DNA of 49,920 nucleotides from NCBI GenBank assembly GCA_009839325.1, contig VXPW01000012.1, positions 1-49,920 of the forward strand, read 5' to 3'. The DNA comes from Rhodospirillales bacterium (GTDB lineage: Bacteria > Pseudomonadota > Alphaproteobacteria > TMED109). Under the pieces are notes generated by a model. It ran no database searches and was not told the origin of the DNA. It saw only the letters and a program-made list of their open reading frames with translations. Shown one piece after another: positions 34,782 through 41,924 of this stretch; position 1 is the first letter of the stretch, and each line of letters begins with the position of its first letter. Position numbers and translations under genes: made by a program.

Positions 34782-35108
34782 ATGATCCAAGCTACCATCT
34801 CTCAAGTGAAAAACAGCCTGAGCGCTTATCTTCGGCGGGTCCGTTCCGGGGAATCGGTGCTGGTCCTCGACCGTAAAACTCCGGTCGCGCGCATTATCCC
34901 GGTCGGACGGGGTCAGGGAAGCACGCCTGAAGCAGACGATGTCGACGAAAGTGCGAGGATCGCTCGGTTGGAACGCGCCGGAATCCTGTCGCGGCGCAGT
35001 CACGAGAGTCCCTTGAACGTACTTGGCGAACCATTCCCTTCGGGCGCCCGGATCCTGGACGCCCTGCTCGAAGAGCGTGCCGAGGAACGGAGAGACGGTC
35101 GCCGGTGA
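34782..35108 (+). CDS. Phd/YefM-type antitoxin
   Basis: A 108-residue antitoxin. The N-terminal part (MIQATISQVKNSLSAYLRRVRSGESVLVLDRKTPVARIIPV) is the Phd/YefM DNA-binding and dimerisation fold. The C-terminal half (ESARIARLERAGILSRRSHESPLNVLGEPFPSGARILDALLEERAEERR) is the toxin-wrapping tail common with PIN partners. AAGGG lies 8 bases before the ATG. The end overlaps the toxin start by 4 bases (GTGA). It should bind VapC, block its RNase site and repress the operon. Confidence 0.92.
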   Translation: MIQATISQVKNSLSAYLRRVRSGESVLVLDRKTPVARIIPVGRGQGSTPEADDVDESARIARLERAGILSRRSHESPLNVLGEPFPSGARILDALLEERAEERRDGRR

Positions 35109-35530
35109 ACTTCTGGGACACTTCCGCACTCGTCGCTCTTGAGGTTGATGAGCTTCACCGAAAGCCCGCCGTCCGTCTGCTGGAGCAGGACGACCGAATG
35201 GCGGTGTGGTGGGGCACATCAGTCGAGTATGTCGCGGCGCTTGCTCGACGGGAACGCGAGGGAAGTCTCACGCCAGCCGACGTTTCGAGCATCGTTGAGC
35301 GTCTCCGGGCGTTGTCGCGAACTTGGTACGAGGTCCGGCCGGACCAGCGAGTCAAGGACGTCGCTGGGCGGTTGCTTCGAGTTCACCCGCTCCGCGCTGC
35401 CGACGCCCTCCAGCTGGCCGCCGCGCTGGCAGCTGCTGATGACGATCCAGGCAACATCGGCTTCGTCTGTTTTGACACACGCTTGAACGAGGCCGCCTCC
35501 CGTGAAGGGTTTGCAATTCTCGGTCGCTGA
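35105..35530 (+). CDS. vapC: VapC-type PIN-domain ribonuclease toxin
   Basis: A 141-residue PIN domain. The acidic metal site is complete: Asp in FWDTSALVALE near the N-terminus, the Glu in SVEYVAALAR, the Asp in LRAADALQLAAAL and the Asp of CFDTRLNEAA. PIN toxins cut tRNA or rRNA with Mg2+ or Mn2+ and stop translation. The GTG start at 35105 is coupled to the antitoxin gene. The gene appears intact, so this is a complete type II toxin-antitoxin module. Confidence 0.92.
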   Translation: MNFWDTSALVALEVDELHRKPAVRLLEQDDRMAVWWGTSVEYVAALARREREGSLTPADVSSIVERLRALSRTWYEVRPDQRVKDVAGRLLRVHPLRAADALQLAAALAAADDDPGNIGFVCFDTRLNEAASREGFAILGR

Positions 35531-35614
35531 ACCCCCGCTTCCGTCCGACCACGCTCAGGCGTCAATGTCCACCGGAGTATCAGCCGGCGGAGAGTCGACC
35601 CCGGGAACCGGCGA

Positions 35615-36412
35615 CTACCTGCGCCACTTCCGGAAGCCGGCCCAGTTGACGATCCCGGTTGCGACCAACACGAGCAAGAGAATTGCAGCCGCATCCATCA
35701 CGGCTGCCCCGACAGATCCGAACAGCCGACCCGAGTGCAGGTCAAGCAAGACGCGGCTGAGCGGCAATCCCTGCCCTCGGTAAGCTGCCAGCTGGCTCTC
35801 CAACACGGCTTCGGTCGGAGTTCCGGTCTGGGACCAGACAACTTCGTCCTCAATCGGGCTCCATGCCAGTAGATCCGAATCGCTGGCGTACTGACCTTCC
35901 GGCGTGCGAATGACGATCCGATCCTTGGATGCCGTCGTCCCGACACGTGCGATCGCGCCAGGCAGGAAGGCCGCGCCCAGCCGTTCGACAAGCTCTCCTT
36001 CGCCGGTGAAGACGATCACGGCCTCCGATGTCGCCATCGCGACCAGCGAGTCGAACTCAAGGGCACCGCGTGGTGCTCCCCTGGCCTCACCAACCCGTCT
36101 TCCGTTCGCGTAGACGGCGCCGTCGATCCAGCTCACCCAATTGTTGCCGGCACGAAAGTGAACGGGGTCTTCGACTGGCGTCAGCCCGTACCAGTCAACC
36201 ACCCAGCCCGTCACAATGTTGGTGCGATCAAGGCCCAGACGGTCGCTGTGGTTCAGCAGCAGCCCGGTGATTGCCAAGACCGCCACGAGTACCGCCACCA
36301 GCAGGCCAACGCGACGATGCCAAGTCCGTGCCGTCGTCGCCCACCGACGCCAGCGCTTCCTCAAGTCTGCCCTGGCTTCCCTAGCCTCCGGCATCGGCGG
36401 CAACTCGCGCAT
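35615..36412 (-). CDS. PepSY-associated membrane protein
   Basis: A 265-residue protein with two transmembrane helices framing a ~165-residue periplasmic domain: WHRRVGLLVAVLVAVLAITGLLLNHSD near the N-terminus and AVMDAAAILLLVLVATGIVNWAG at the C-terminus. The 'WHR-G ... TGLLLNH' start and the 'LDLHSGRLFG ... GIVNW' ending are the marks of PepSY-associated TM proteins, a group found next to iron-uptake and ferric-reductase genes. The periplasmic part has no Cys or heme motif. It overlaps the FMN-binding gene by 32 bp and is the third gene of the operon. A start at 36394 is possible. Confidence 0.75.
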   Translation of the reverse strand: MRELPPMPEAREARADLRKRWRRWATTARTWHRRVGLLVAVLVAVLAITGLLLNHSDRLGLDRTNIVTGWVVDWYGLTPVEDPVHFRAGNNWVSWIDGAVYANGRRVGEARGAPRGALEFDSLVAMATSEAVIVFTGEGELVERLGAAFLPGAIARVGTTASKDRIVIRTPEGQYASDSDLLAWSPIEDEVVWSQTGTPTEAVLESQLAAYRGQGLPLSRVLLDLHSGRLFGSVGAAVMDAAAILLLVLVATGIVNWAGFRKWRR

Positions 36413-36953
36413 CCAAAAACAGGGCGAGAGCGGCTAGGCGGGTGATCGAAGAAACCGACAGCGTGGCGCCGGAGATTCCGTCGATGGGTCCGGTCAAGCG
36501 CCGATTCTCGTTCAGCTCGAGGCCTCGGAACTGATCGGTAAAGAACGGATACCGAACCTCCCAGCCATGGGATTCACGATAGATGAGGATTCGGATTTCG
36601 GCGAGCTTGCCACTGTCCACGATGAAGCCTGCAGTGATCGGCTCGTACTTCCCGATCTCCTCCAGGATCCAGGCGGTGCGGCCTCCCTCCCGCCAGTACT
36701 TGATCCGCAACCCGCCGTATCGGTGCCCCATGATGGTCGTGATGTCGTCCTGGATGCCGCCCCTCAGCCAGAGGTTCTTGCTGGCGGGCGGCTCGCCATC
36801 GAACGCCAGGTCCACGAAGTCAGCGGGCGGGAGATAGATTTCTTCGGCCAAAGCCTGCTGGCTGACCGTAAGCAAGATTCCGACAGCAAGCGAATACGCA
36901 ATCAGGAGCAGGGACAACGGCCCGCAGGCCAAGCCGCGGGCCGTCATACCCAT
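36381..36953 (-). CDS. Exported FMN-binding domain protein
   Basis: A 190-residue protein with an N-terminal signal or anchor (LACGPLSLLLIAYSLAVGILLTVS) and a C-terminal FMN-binding domain. The motif DGISGATLSVSSI contains the SGAT(L) sequence at which ApbE attaches FMN covalently to a Thr in RnfG/NqrC-type proteins. The middle holds the typical WILEEIGKYEPITAGFIVDSGKLAEIRILIYRES segment. It is therefore a periplasmic electron carrier. No apbE gene lies in the window. Position between a porin and a PepSY-type membrane protein behind a Fur-like box suggests a role in iron or flavin-linked electron transfer. Confidence 0.8.
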   Translation of the reverse strand: MGMTARGLACGPLSLLLIAYSLAVGILLTVSQQALAEEIYLPPADFVDLAFDGEPPASKNLWLRGGIQDDITTIMGHRYGGLRIKYWREGGRTAWILEEIGKYEPITAGFIVDSGKLAEIRILIYRESHGWEVRYPFFTDQFRGLELNENRRLTGPIDGISGATLSVSSITRLAALALFLDARVAADAGG

Positions 36954-36957
36954 TTGC

Positions 36958-38208
36958 CTAGAACTGGTAACCGACGCCGAGGCTCAGCGTCTTCGCGTCA
37001 TCTGATCCGGGCTTCTCGTGCGTCACGTAGTCGGCCTTCAGCACGGCGTTGGGGTGCAGCCAGTAGTTGACGCCCACGACCCATTGGTTCTCCTCGGTGT
37101 CGGCGCTGTTGCCGGCCCTGGTGTCCCACGTCTCATAGCGGGCAAAGAAGCCGACCGACTCGTCGCCGCCAAGAGCCATCCGGACCGAAGGCTCCAGGTA
37201 CCAACCGTTCTGGGAGTCGGCCCCAAGCGCGGCCGCATCATCGCCGTCGATGTCCCATCCCGCGTAGAGCGCCCGCAGCCCCAACGACATCGACTCGGAG
37301 ATCGGCCGGGTCACGGCGGCATTGGCCACGATCAGGGTGCCGCTCGCGTCGTCGCCCTGCGTGAGGTCTGCCTGATGCTGCAGTGCGGCAGCCAGTTCGA
37401 CCCCGGGCATCCCCGTGTAGCGGATCCGCCCGGTCACTGCCCCTTCCTCGAAGTCGTGGTTCGCGACCTTTCCGCGACCGCTCCGGATCTTGAAGCTGTC
37501 CGTCGGCACATCGAGGCCGCTGTGGAGCATGACATCGACCTGGATGCCGGCTTCGGTGGTCATCGTGCCGGAGACGCCCGCCTCCCACCAGGTGGTCGGG
37601 ACGATGACGTTCTCGATCTTGTTGCGCTCGACGCCGTAGAAGGTCGGCGGCTCGTGAACCTCATTGAGGAGCCCGATGGGCATCAGCATGATGCCTGCCC
37701 GGCCGGTGACCGAGTCGCTGAAGTCGCGCTCGATGTAAGCCTGCTCCAGCTCAACCTCGCCCGGCTTGCCCTCGCCGGCCAGCGAGTGTTCCAGCTCGAA
37801 TTCCGAGAACATCCGGGTCGTTGCGTTGAAATCGTGGCCGAAGAACAGGACGTAGCGATGAAAGTCCACCCTGTCCTGTGAGTTCTCCTTGATGTTGTAA
37901 TGCAGCTCGCCGTATCCCCCGATCTGGGTACGGTCCCACCAACCAGTTCCCGTCGTCCTGGCATCCATGGACTCGACCACGGCCTCGACAGCCATCGCCG
38001 TTTCCTCAGCCACCGCCTCGCCCGCGCCGATCCGTTCCTTGAGCGCTTCGATTTCTCGCTGCTGTTCCTGGATGACTTGCCACATCTCTTCCGGTGACGG
38101 CATTTCTTGAGCTGCGACGCTGCCCGCCGTGACCGCAATACAAGCAGTACATACGGCGCCAACCACTACGCCGCGGCGCGCAACGGCGGAGAACTGACTG
38201 ATGCTCAT
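36958..38208 (-). CDS. Outer-membrane porin (OprO/OprP-like beta barrel)
   Basis: A 416-residue porin with a signal peptide (GVVVGAVCTACIAVTAGSVAAQ) and a short coiled coil after it (MWQVIQEQQREIEALKERIGAGE), typical of trimeric porins. Then come beta-barrel strands rich in alternating hydrophobic and aromatic residues (GGYGELHYNIKE, MFSEFELEHSL, ELEQAYIERDF) and a final strand LSLGVGYQF ending in Phe, the outer-membrane assembly signal. GGAG lies 8 bases before the ATG at 38208. It resembles phosphate-selective O/P-type porins, but the solute is not predictable. First gene of the operon; the Fur-like palindrome upstream suggests iron control. Confidence 0.88.
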   Translation of the reverse strand: MSISQFSAVARRGVVVGAVCTACIAVTAGSVAAQEMPSPEEMWQVIQEQQREIEALKERIGAGEAVAEETAMAVEAVVESMDARTTGTGWWDRTQIGGYGELHYNIKENSQDRVDFHRYVLFFGHDFNATTRMFSEFELEHSLAGEGKPGEVELEQAYIERDFSDSVTGRAGIMLMPIGLLNEVHEPPTFYGVERNKIENVIVPTTWWEAGVSGTMTTEAGIQVDVMLHSGLDVPTDSFKIRSGRGKVANHDFEEGAVTGRIRYTGMPGVELAAALQHQADLTQGDDASGTLIVANAAVTRPISESMSLGLRALYAGWDIDGDDAAALGADSQNGWYLEPSVRMALGGDESVGFFARYETWDTRAGNSADTEENQWVVGVNYWLHPNAVLKADYVTHEKPGSDDAKTLSLGVGYQF

Positions 38209-38275
38209 GTTGGGACTCCGAAGATAAGAGTGCGACTGCCTCGCATTCGCATCGATCATTAGCACGCCATTAATG

Positions 38276-38292
38276 AGAATGCAACGCATTCT
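38276..38292 (-). promoter_or_regulatory. Fur-like palindrome upstream of the porin operon
   Basis: AGAATGC, AAC and GCATTCT form a perfect 7-3-7 palindrome, flanked by AT-rich sequence containing TTAAT elements, about 70 bp before the porin ATG. GCATTCTCATT-type words are typical of Fur sites in Gram-negatives. Irr/RirA-type control cannot be ruled out. Confidence 0.5.
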
Positions 38293-38674
38293 TAATTCTG
38301 TCCTAAAGTTCGAGAGGCCGACGTCACGAACCCGGCATACTTTCGCTGTGATCCGTTCCGAGGATCGATATGCGAGCGAGGGTCCAGATGCTCTATCCGC
38401 TCGCCGTAAGCTGGCCCCGGAGGAGGCAAGTGCCCCACATGCAGACTCGGGGCACCAGCCTGCCAGCTGATCTCCGAAGCCCCTAACCTTCCGGCAATGA
38501 TGCGATCTGCGGCGCACGGACAGGAAGTTCCGCCCGCCCGATCACGTTTCGTACCGGACACCAGGCTGCTTGCCGCCAGGTCCGGTGAATCTGCGGGAGC
38601 CCGGCTGTATGACGACGACGGCCGTGCCATGGTAGGTTTGACGATGACTGCGGGTCGTAGCGCCCGCTGTCACT
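38293..38674. other. Intergenic region between the porin operon and tRNA-Thr
   Basis: 382 bp with no supported gene; only short overlapping frames. It should contain the tRNA-Thr promoter, but no clear element stands out. Confidence 0.5.
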
Positions 38675-38977
38675 GCCGCCGTAGCTCAGTGGTAGAGCAC
38701 ACCCTTGGTAGGAATTGCCTGCCCGGCGAGAAATCGCCGGGGCTGAACCGCTCAAATTCGGGGAACGCTGCGGGCCGGGAGGCCCATGCCAATCCCGAGC
38801 CAAGCTCGCGTCCGCGCGGGAAGGTGTAGAGACCAGACGGGCGGGACCCTTCGCGGGTCAAGGGATGGTCCGGACCACCAAACGCCAGCTGCGCCCCGAT
38901 GGGCACCGCCGGCGGCCGCGAAAGCGGTAGTGGTGCGAAGGGTGGGGTCGAGTGTTCAATTCACTCCGGCGGCACCA
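38675..38977 (+). tRNA. tRNA-Thr (anticodon GGT) interrupted by a group I intron
   Basis: The 5' exon (38675-38709) gives acceptor GCCGCCG, D arm GCTC...GAGC and anticodon-stem CACCC followed by TTGGT. The 3' exon (38938-38977) gives AA, GGGTG, variable loop GGGTC, T arm GAGTG-TTCAATT-CACTC, acceptor CGGCGGC, discriminator A and encoded CCA. Joined, they fold as a perfect 75-nt tRNA with loop TTGGTAA and anticodon GGT (Thr). The intron lies between U36 and A37. Unspliced, the tRNA cannot function, so splicing is needed for this ACC/ACU decoder. Confidence 0.95.
38710..38937 (+). ncRNA. Group I (IC3-like) self-splicing intron, 228 nt, no ORF
   Basis: The upstream exon ends in U, and the intron ends in G, as group I splicing requires. 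GCC at 38717-38719 can pair with exon GGU in P1, with the required U-G pair at the splice site. P2 is a perfect 8-bp stem CCCGGCGA/TCGCCGGG closed by a GAAA tetraloop. The core words CTCAAATTCGGGGAAC (38751-38766), CCGAGCCAAGCT (38795-38806) and GGTGTAGAGACCAGACGG (38823-38840) match the P3-P8 core remembered from the Azoarcus tRNA-Ile intron. A GAAA-capped stem (CCGC/GCGG) lies near the 3' end. No homing endonuclease is encoded. Confidence 0.93.
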
Positions 38978-39118
38978 CCGCTCCGGTGAGTCGGAAACCA
39001 TCGTCCGGGACACACCTCCCAAACTGACGCGGCTTCTTTAGCCATGCCGCCTTGTCCGATCGCTGTAACCGAAGGCCGGCCAGCCACCTCCGTCGGCACG
39101 TCCCAGAAGGAACACGCC

Positions 39119-39514
39119 ATGCAACTCTCGTCCGGGCAATGCGAACGGCTCGAGCGCAGGGCGCAGCAGGATCGGCTGGAACGGGAGCGCGCGGGCCACC
39201 AGCCGGGACATCCCGAGATCGACCGGAGAGCGCTGGCGCTCACCCGTCTCGCCGTCGCCCGGATTGACGGCAATCCACGCCTCGTGCAGGTGGGACTCGA
39301 CAACATCGAGCGGTGGACGCGGCAGAACGGCGGCTACCTGTCGCCAGCCCACGCCGAATGGAAAGCGTTGATCGAACAGCACCCGTGGCAACAGCTGCGC
39401 AGGATCCTCCTCGAGGACTCCGACGAGGGGCAGCGACTACGAAGCTCACACCCCTTCAAAGGCATCATCACGCCCGAGGAGCGGACACGCGTCTATGCAG
39501 CGCGAGGACCTTGA
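39119..39514 (+). CDS. Hypothetical protein paired with the DUF6036 nucleotidyltransferase (probable antitoxin)
   Basis: A 131-residue, mainly helical protein. It has a helix-rich basic N-terminus (LERRAQQDRLERERAGHQPGHPEIDRRALALTRLAVARIDGNP) and a C-terminal segment LSPAHAEWKALIEQHPWQQLRRILLEDSDEGQRLRSSHPFKGIITPEER. That ending is seen in small proteins regularly encoded just before DUF6036 nucleotidyltransferases. The ATG at 39119 follows AAGGA by 7 bases. It overlaps the next gene by 20 bp, so the two are coupled, as in toxin-antitoxin pairs. The antitoxin role is inferred from context only. It is the first gene downstream of the intron-containing tRNA-Thr. Confidence 0.75.
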   Translation: MQLSSGQCERLERRAQQDRLERERAGHQPGHPEIDRRALALTRLAVARIDGNPRLVQVGLDNIERWTRQNGGYLSPAHAEWKALIEQHPWQQLRRILLEDSDEGQRLRSSHPFKGIITPEERTRVYAARGP

Positions 39515-40061
39515 ACACATCATCTGTGCCGCTGCCGCCCTGACCAAGGAAAGCGACTTCATCATCATCGGCAGCCAGGCAATCCTCGGGCAGTATCCAG
39601 ACGCCCCGCAAGCGTTGCGGGTGTCGATGGAAGCCGACATCTACCCGCGCGACAGGCCGGAACTTGCCGACCAGATCGACGGAAGCTTGGGCATGGATTC
39701 ACCCTTTGACGCCACGTTCGGTTACCACGCCGACGGCGTCAGTCCCGGAACCGCCACCCTGCCGAACGGCTGGACCCGACGGCTCACCCCGATCTGCAAC
39801 GCGAACACCAATGGAGCCACTGGCTGGTGCCTGGAGGTCCACGACCTGGCGATCGCGAAATACGCGGCCGGCCGCGAAAAGGACCTCCGCTACACGGCTG
39901 CGCTATTGAACGCCGGATACCTTGATCCGGCCACACTGGACCAGCGACTGCGAGACACGGCTATCGACCATGAGGTCCGGAACCTCATCGCCGCCAGAAT
40001 CCGCCGTGACCAAGCGCGACGCCGCGACAGCGACCGCAGGCCCGGCGACCAGGACGGCTAA
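39495..40061 (+). CDS. DUF6036-type nucleotidyltransferase (probable toxin)
   Basis: A 188-residue protein of the DUF6036 group, distant relatives of AbiEii-type nucleotidyltransferases. It starts EDLEHIICAAAALTKESDFIIIGSQAILGQYP, where IIGSQ is the GS substrate motif, and continues with SMEADIYPRDRPELADQIDGSLG, where EADIYP holds the catalytic acidic residues. The conserved middle block TGWCLEVHDLAIAKYAAGREKDLRYTAALL follows. The C-terminal ~25 residues are highly charged. It is coupled to the preceding gene. The reading frame looks intact. Expected action by family is nucleotidylation of an RNA or protein; the target is unknown. Confidence 0.8.
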   Translation: MQREDLEHIICAAAALTKESDFIIIGSQAILGQYPDAPQALRVSMEADIYPRDRPELADQIDGSLGMDSPFDATFGYHADGVSPGTATLPNGWTRRLTPICNANTNGATGWCLEVHDLAIAKYAAGREKDLRYTAALLNAGYLDPATLDQRLRDTAIDHEVRNLIAARIRRDQARRRDSDRRPGDQDG

Positions 40062-40166
40062 CCTGTCACCAGGGCATGCCGCAGGAGACAGAACCGGGAC
40101 AAGGTACACGATGGCACCGATACTCGGCCAATCGGATCACATCTGTGGCACCTCGACATTTCCGCA

Positions 40167-40424
40167 CAAAGTCTCAGTGATAGGCAAACTGAACGTAAAC
40201 CCCGCGCAAGGCAAAATGTCATTCTTGAGCTGGGCTTCTTCCTCGGAAAGCTCGACCGGCAGTGGGTCTGCCCCCTTGTCAAAGGCGATATGGAAACACC
40301 TTCGGACTACGACGGAGTCGTCTTTACCAGGCTGGACGATGTGGGCGCCTGGAAGATGCAACTCGTTCAGGAAGTGAAGGCCGCCGACTTTGATAACGAC
40401 GCCAACAAGTTGATTCAGACATGA
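40167..40424 (+). pseudogene. C-terminal fragment of a TIR-like nucleotide-binding protein
   Basis: In one plus-strand frame the sequence reads ...RKPRARQNVILELGFFLGKLDRQ, then WVCPLVKGDMETPSDYDGVVF, then LDDVGAWKMQLVQEVKAADFDNDANKLIQ and stop. This is the distinctive C-terminal half of the predicted nucleotide-binding TIR-like family (COG4271-type, Tir-like domains also used in anti-phage systems). The N-terminal half with the glycan/NAD-binding start is missing, and no ATG, GTG or TTG precedes the fragment in frame before the upstream gene's stop. Its TGA overlaps the ATG of mntA (ATGA), so it was once the gene directly upstream in the same operon. Confidence 0.7.
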
Positions 40425-40726
40425 ATGTACGACTGTCCATCGCCAAGTCCGAACTGGCCAATTTCTGCCAAGCGCACGGCATCCTGCGTCTGGCAATTTT
40501 CGGCTCGGCGTTACGGGCCGATTTCGGCCCCGAAAGCGATATAGACGTGCTGGTCGAATTCGCGCCTGGTCGCGCACCCGGCCTGTTGGGCGTGGCCGGG
40601 TTGGAGATCGAGCTGTCGCCTCTGTTCGGCGGCCGCAAGGTGGATCTGCGAACCCCTGAGGATCTGAGCCGGTATTTCCGCCAGGAAGTCCTCAACACGG
40701 CGGAAGTCCAGTATGCGCAAGAATGA
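40421..40726 (+). CDS. mntA: MntA-type minimal nucleotidyltransferase antitoxin
   Basis: A 101-residue minimal nucleotidyltransferase with the full signature FGSALRADFGPESDIDVLVEF: GS, Arg and the DxD pair. The later acidic residue lies in KVDLRTPEDL. In studied MntA/HepT modules, MntA adds AMP to the Tyr in the HEPN toxin motif RX4HXY and so silences the RNase. The ATG overlaps the stop of the TIR-like fragment. Its end overlaps the HEPN gene by 14 bp. This antitoxin gene looks intact, whereas its toxin partner is frameshifted. Confidence 0.9.
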   Translation: MNVRLSIAKSELANFCQAHGILRLAIFGSALRADFGPESDIDVLVEFAPGRAPGLLGVAGLEIELSPLFGGRKVDLRTPEDLSRYFRQEVLNTAEVQYAQE

Positions 40727-41074
40727 CGAAATCCGTTTGCTGCACATGCTGGACGCTGCGCGGGAGGCGGTGGCTTTTGCTCGGGGACGGACGCGCGGCG
40801 ACCTCGATAACGATCGCCAACTGGTCCTTGCACTGTTAAAGGATGTCGAGATCGTCTGCGGGCGGCAACGCAGGTCACCAAGTCCACACGCCAACACTTG
40901 CCGGATATACCATGGGAGCGGATCGTCGGAATGCGTAATCGACTCGTCCACGCGTATTTCGACATAAACCTCGACATCGTCTGGGAAACGGTTCGGGGAG
41001 ACTTGCCGGAACTGATCTCTCTCCTCCAAGCGGCCATTCCGCCGGAGCGCGGTCCTACGCCGGAGGCTGAGTAG
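40713..41074 (+). pseudogene. hepT: HEPN-domain RNase toxin gene (HepT-like) with a frameshift
   Basis: The frame from 40713 reads MRKNDEIRLLHMLDAAREAVAFARGRTRGDLDNDRQLVLALLKDVEIV, a normal HepT N-terminus, then becomes nonsense after about codon 48. A shift of one base near 40860 restores AATQVTKSTRQHLPDIPWERIVGMRNRLVHAYFDINLDIVWETVRGDLPELI to a TAG at 41074. The restored part holds the catalytic and AMPylation motif RNRLVHAY (RX4HXY). The span is one base short of a multiple of three, so a single deletion explains it. Either the toxin is dead while the antitoxin persists, or there is a sequencing error or recoding site. Confidence 0.85.
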
Positions 41075-41407
41075 CAGCGCGCGCAACCATTGAGCGCCCG
41101 GCTGTCAATTCTCTCTACGAGGAGCCGGCGTGCCATTGGTGCTACGGTCGGACGGCCCACCCGTTCGCTCTCGTGGAAGGCTGGCGGAATATGTGGTCGC
41201 CTCTCCGGCCTCAAGGGCACGACCGACTGCTTGAATTCCTTTGACCCCGCCCTGATCGCTCCAGGTGTCCTGGCGCGCAGCGCACCATGCGCAATCGGCG
41301 AGGAAGCCAGCAAGTGCCCTGAGCGGAAGCATGCCCCCTCGCGGGACCTTTATCTGGAACTAGGCGCCCATGACCTTTGCACGGCCTGCGGAGCGCCGTC
41401 GCTGGGG

Positions 41408-41440
41408 GCCTCCCGCTTACTTCGCACGATAGTGGGAGGC
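41408..41440 (+). terminator. Possible terminator downstream of the mntA/hepT locus
   Basis: GCCTCCC and GGGAGGC form a perfect 7-bp stem with a 19-base loop, followed by TTTAGG. The loop is long and the T-run short, so it would be weak. Confidence 0.3.
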
Positions 41441-41588
41441 TTTAGGACAAGTCGCTTCAGGAATGACAAACTTTGGTGCAATAGCGATCCATCACCCGTT
41501 GCCGGCGCACGCCAAAATTGACAATCCTTGGGTATCCGCCGACGACAATTTTCGTGCGTTTTCCAGCCACTGGCACACGCACCAATAG

Positions 41589-41661
41589 TTGTCACAAATT
41601 GACAAACATCAGTGGTGCAACTTCCGGGGAGCCGGTCAGCTTGAATTGGCAACTTGCCAAT
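41589..41661. promoter_or_regulatory. Two palindromes upstream of the small membrane protein gene
   Basis: TTGTCA and TGACAA form an inverted repeat with a 5-bp spacer (41589-41605). ATTGGCAA, C, TTGCCAAT is a perfect 17-bp palindrome (41645-41661). A further TTGACAA lies at about 41517. They sit 110-190 bp before the ATG at 41775, a likely multi-site control region. Confidence 0.45.
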
Positions 41662-41774
41662 CAACAAACCCTAGCCATTGATGCAGGGAGCGTCAGTACA
41701 CGGTGGTGCGAGCATGTGGCCTATCATGCTCAATGGGCGCAGACCGTCGCTCCCGCCCACGCCGGAGGTCCACC

Positions 41775-41924
41775 ATGTTTGACGCGTACACCAAAGCCGT
41801 TCTCACTGTCATCGCGGTCGCGCTGTGCGCGATTGCCGTTCAGGGCGCTGTGGGCGATGCTGATGCGGTGGACGCGGGATGCGGCGATATTTTCAATCCA
41901 TGTTTCGTGCGAGTAGTCGACTAG
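41775..41924 (+). CDS. Small membrane or secreted protein (49 residues)
   Basis: Encoded right after a textbook ribosome site (GGAGG, 6 bases before the ATG). The N-terminus MFDAYTKAVLTVIAVALCAIAVQGAVG is one hydrophobic helix that could be a signal peptide or membrane anchor. The short tail DADAVDAGCGDIFNPCFVRVVD has two cysteines nine... positions apart in CGDIFNPC, able to form a disulfide outside the cytoplasm. I recall similar short proteins (TKAVLTVIAVAL start, GCG..PC tail) from other Proteobacteria, always uncharacterised. The elaborate palindromic upstream region suggests it is regulated. Confidence 0.75.
   Translation: MFDAYTKAVLTVIAVALCAIAVQGAVGDADAVDAGCGDIFNPCFVRVVD

Larger units (their letters stand above)
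41075..41774. other. 700-bp region without a gene, with hairpin and palindromes
   Basis: No frame is convincing. The first part is ordinary in composition; at 41408 there is a hairpin followed by TTT, and from about 41500 the sequence becomes AT-richer and palindrome-rich, apparently the control region of the small membrane protein gene at 41775. Confidence 0.5.
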
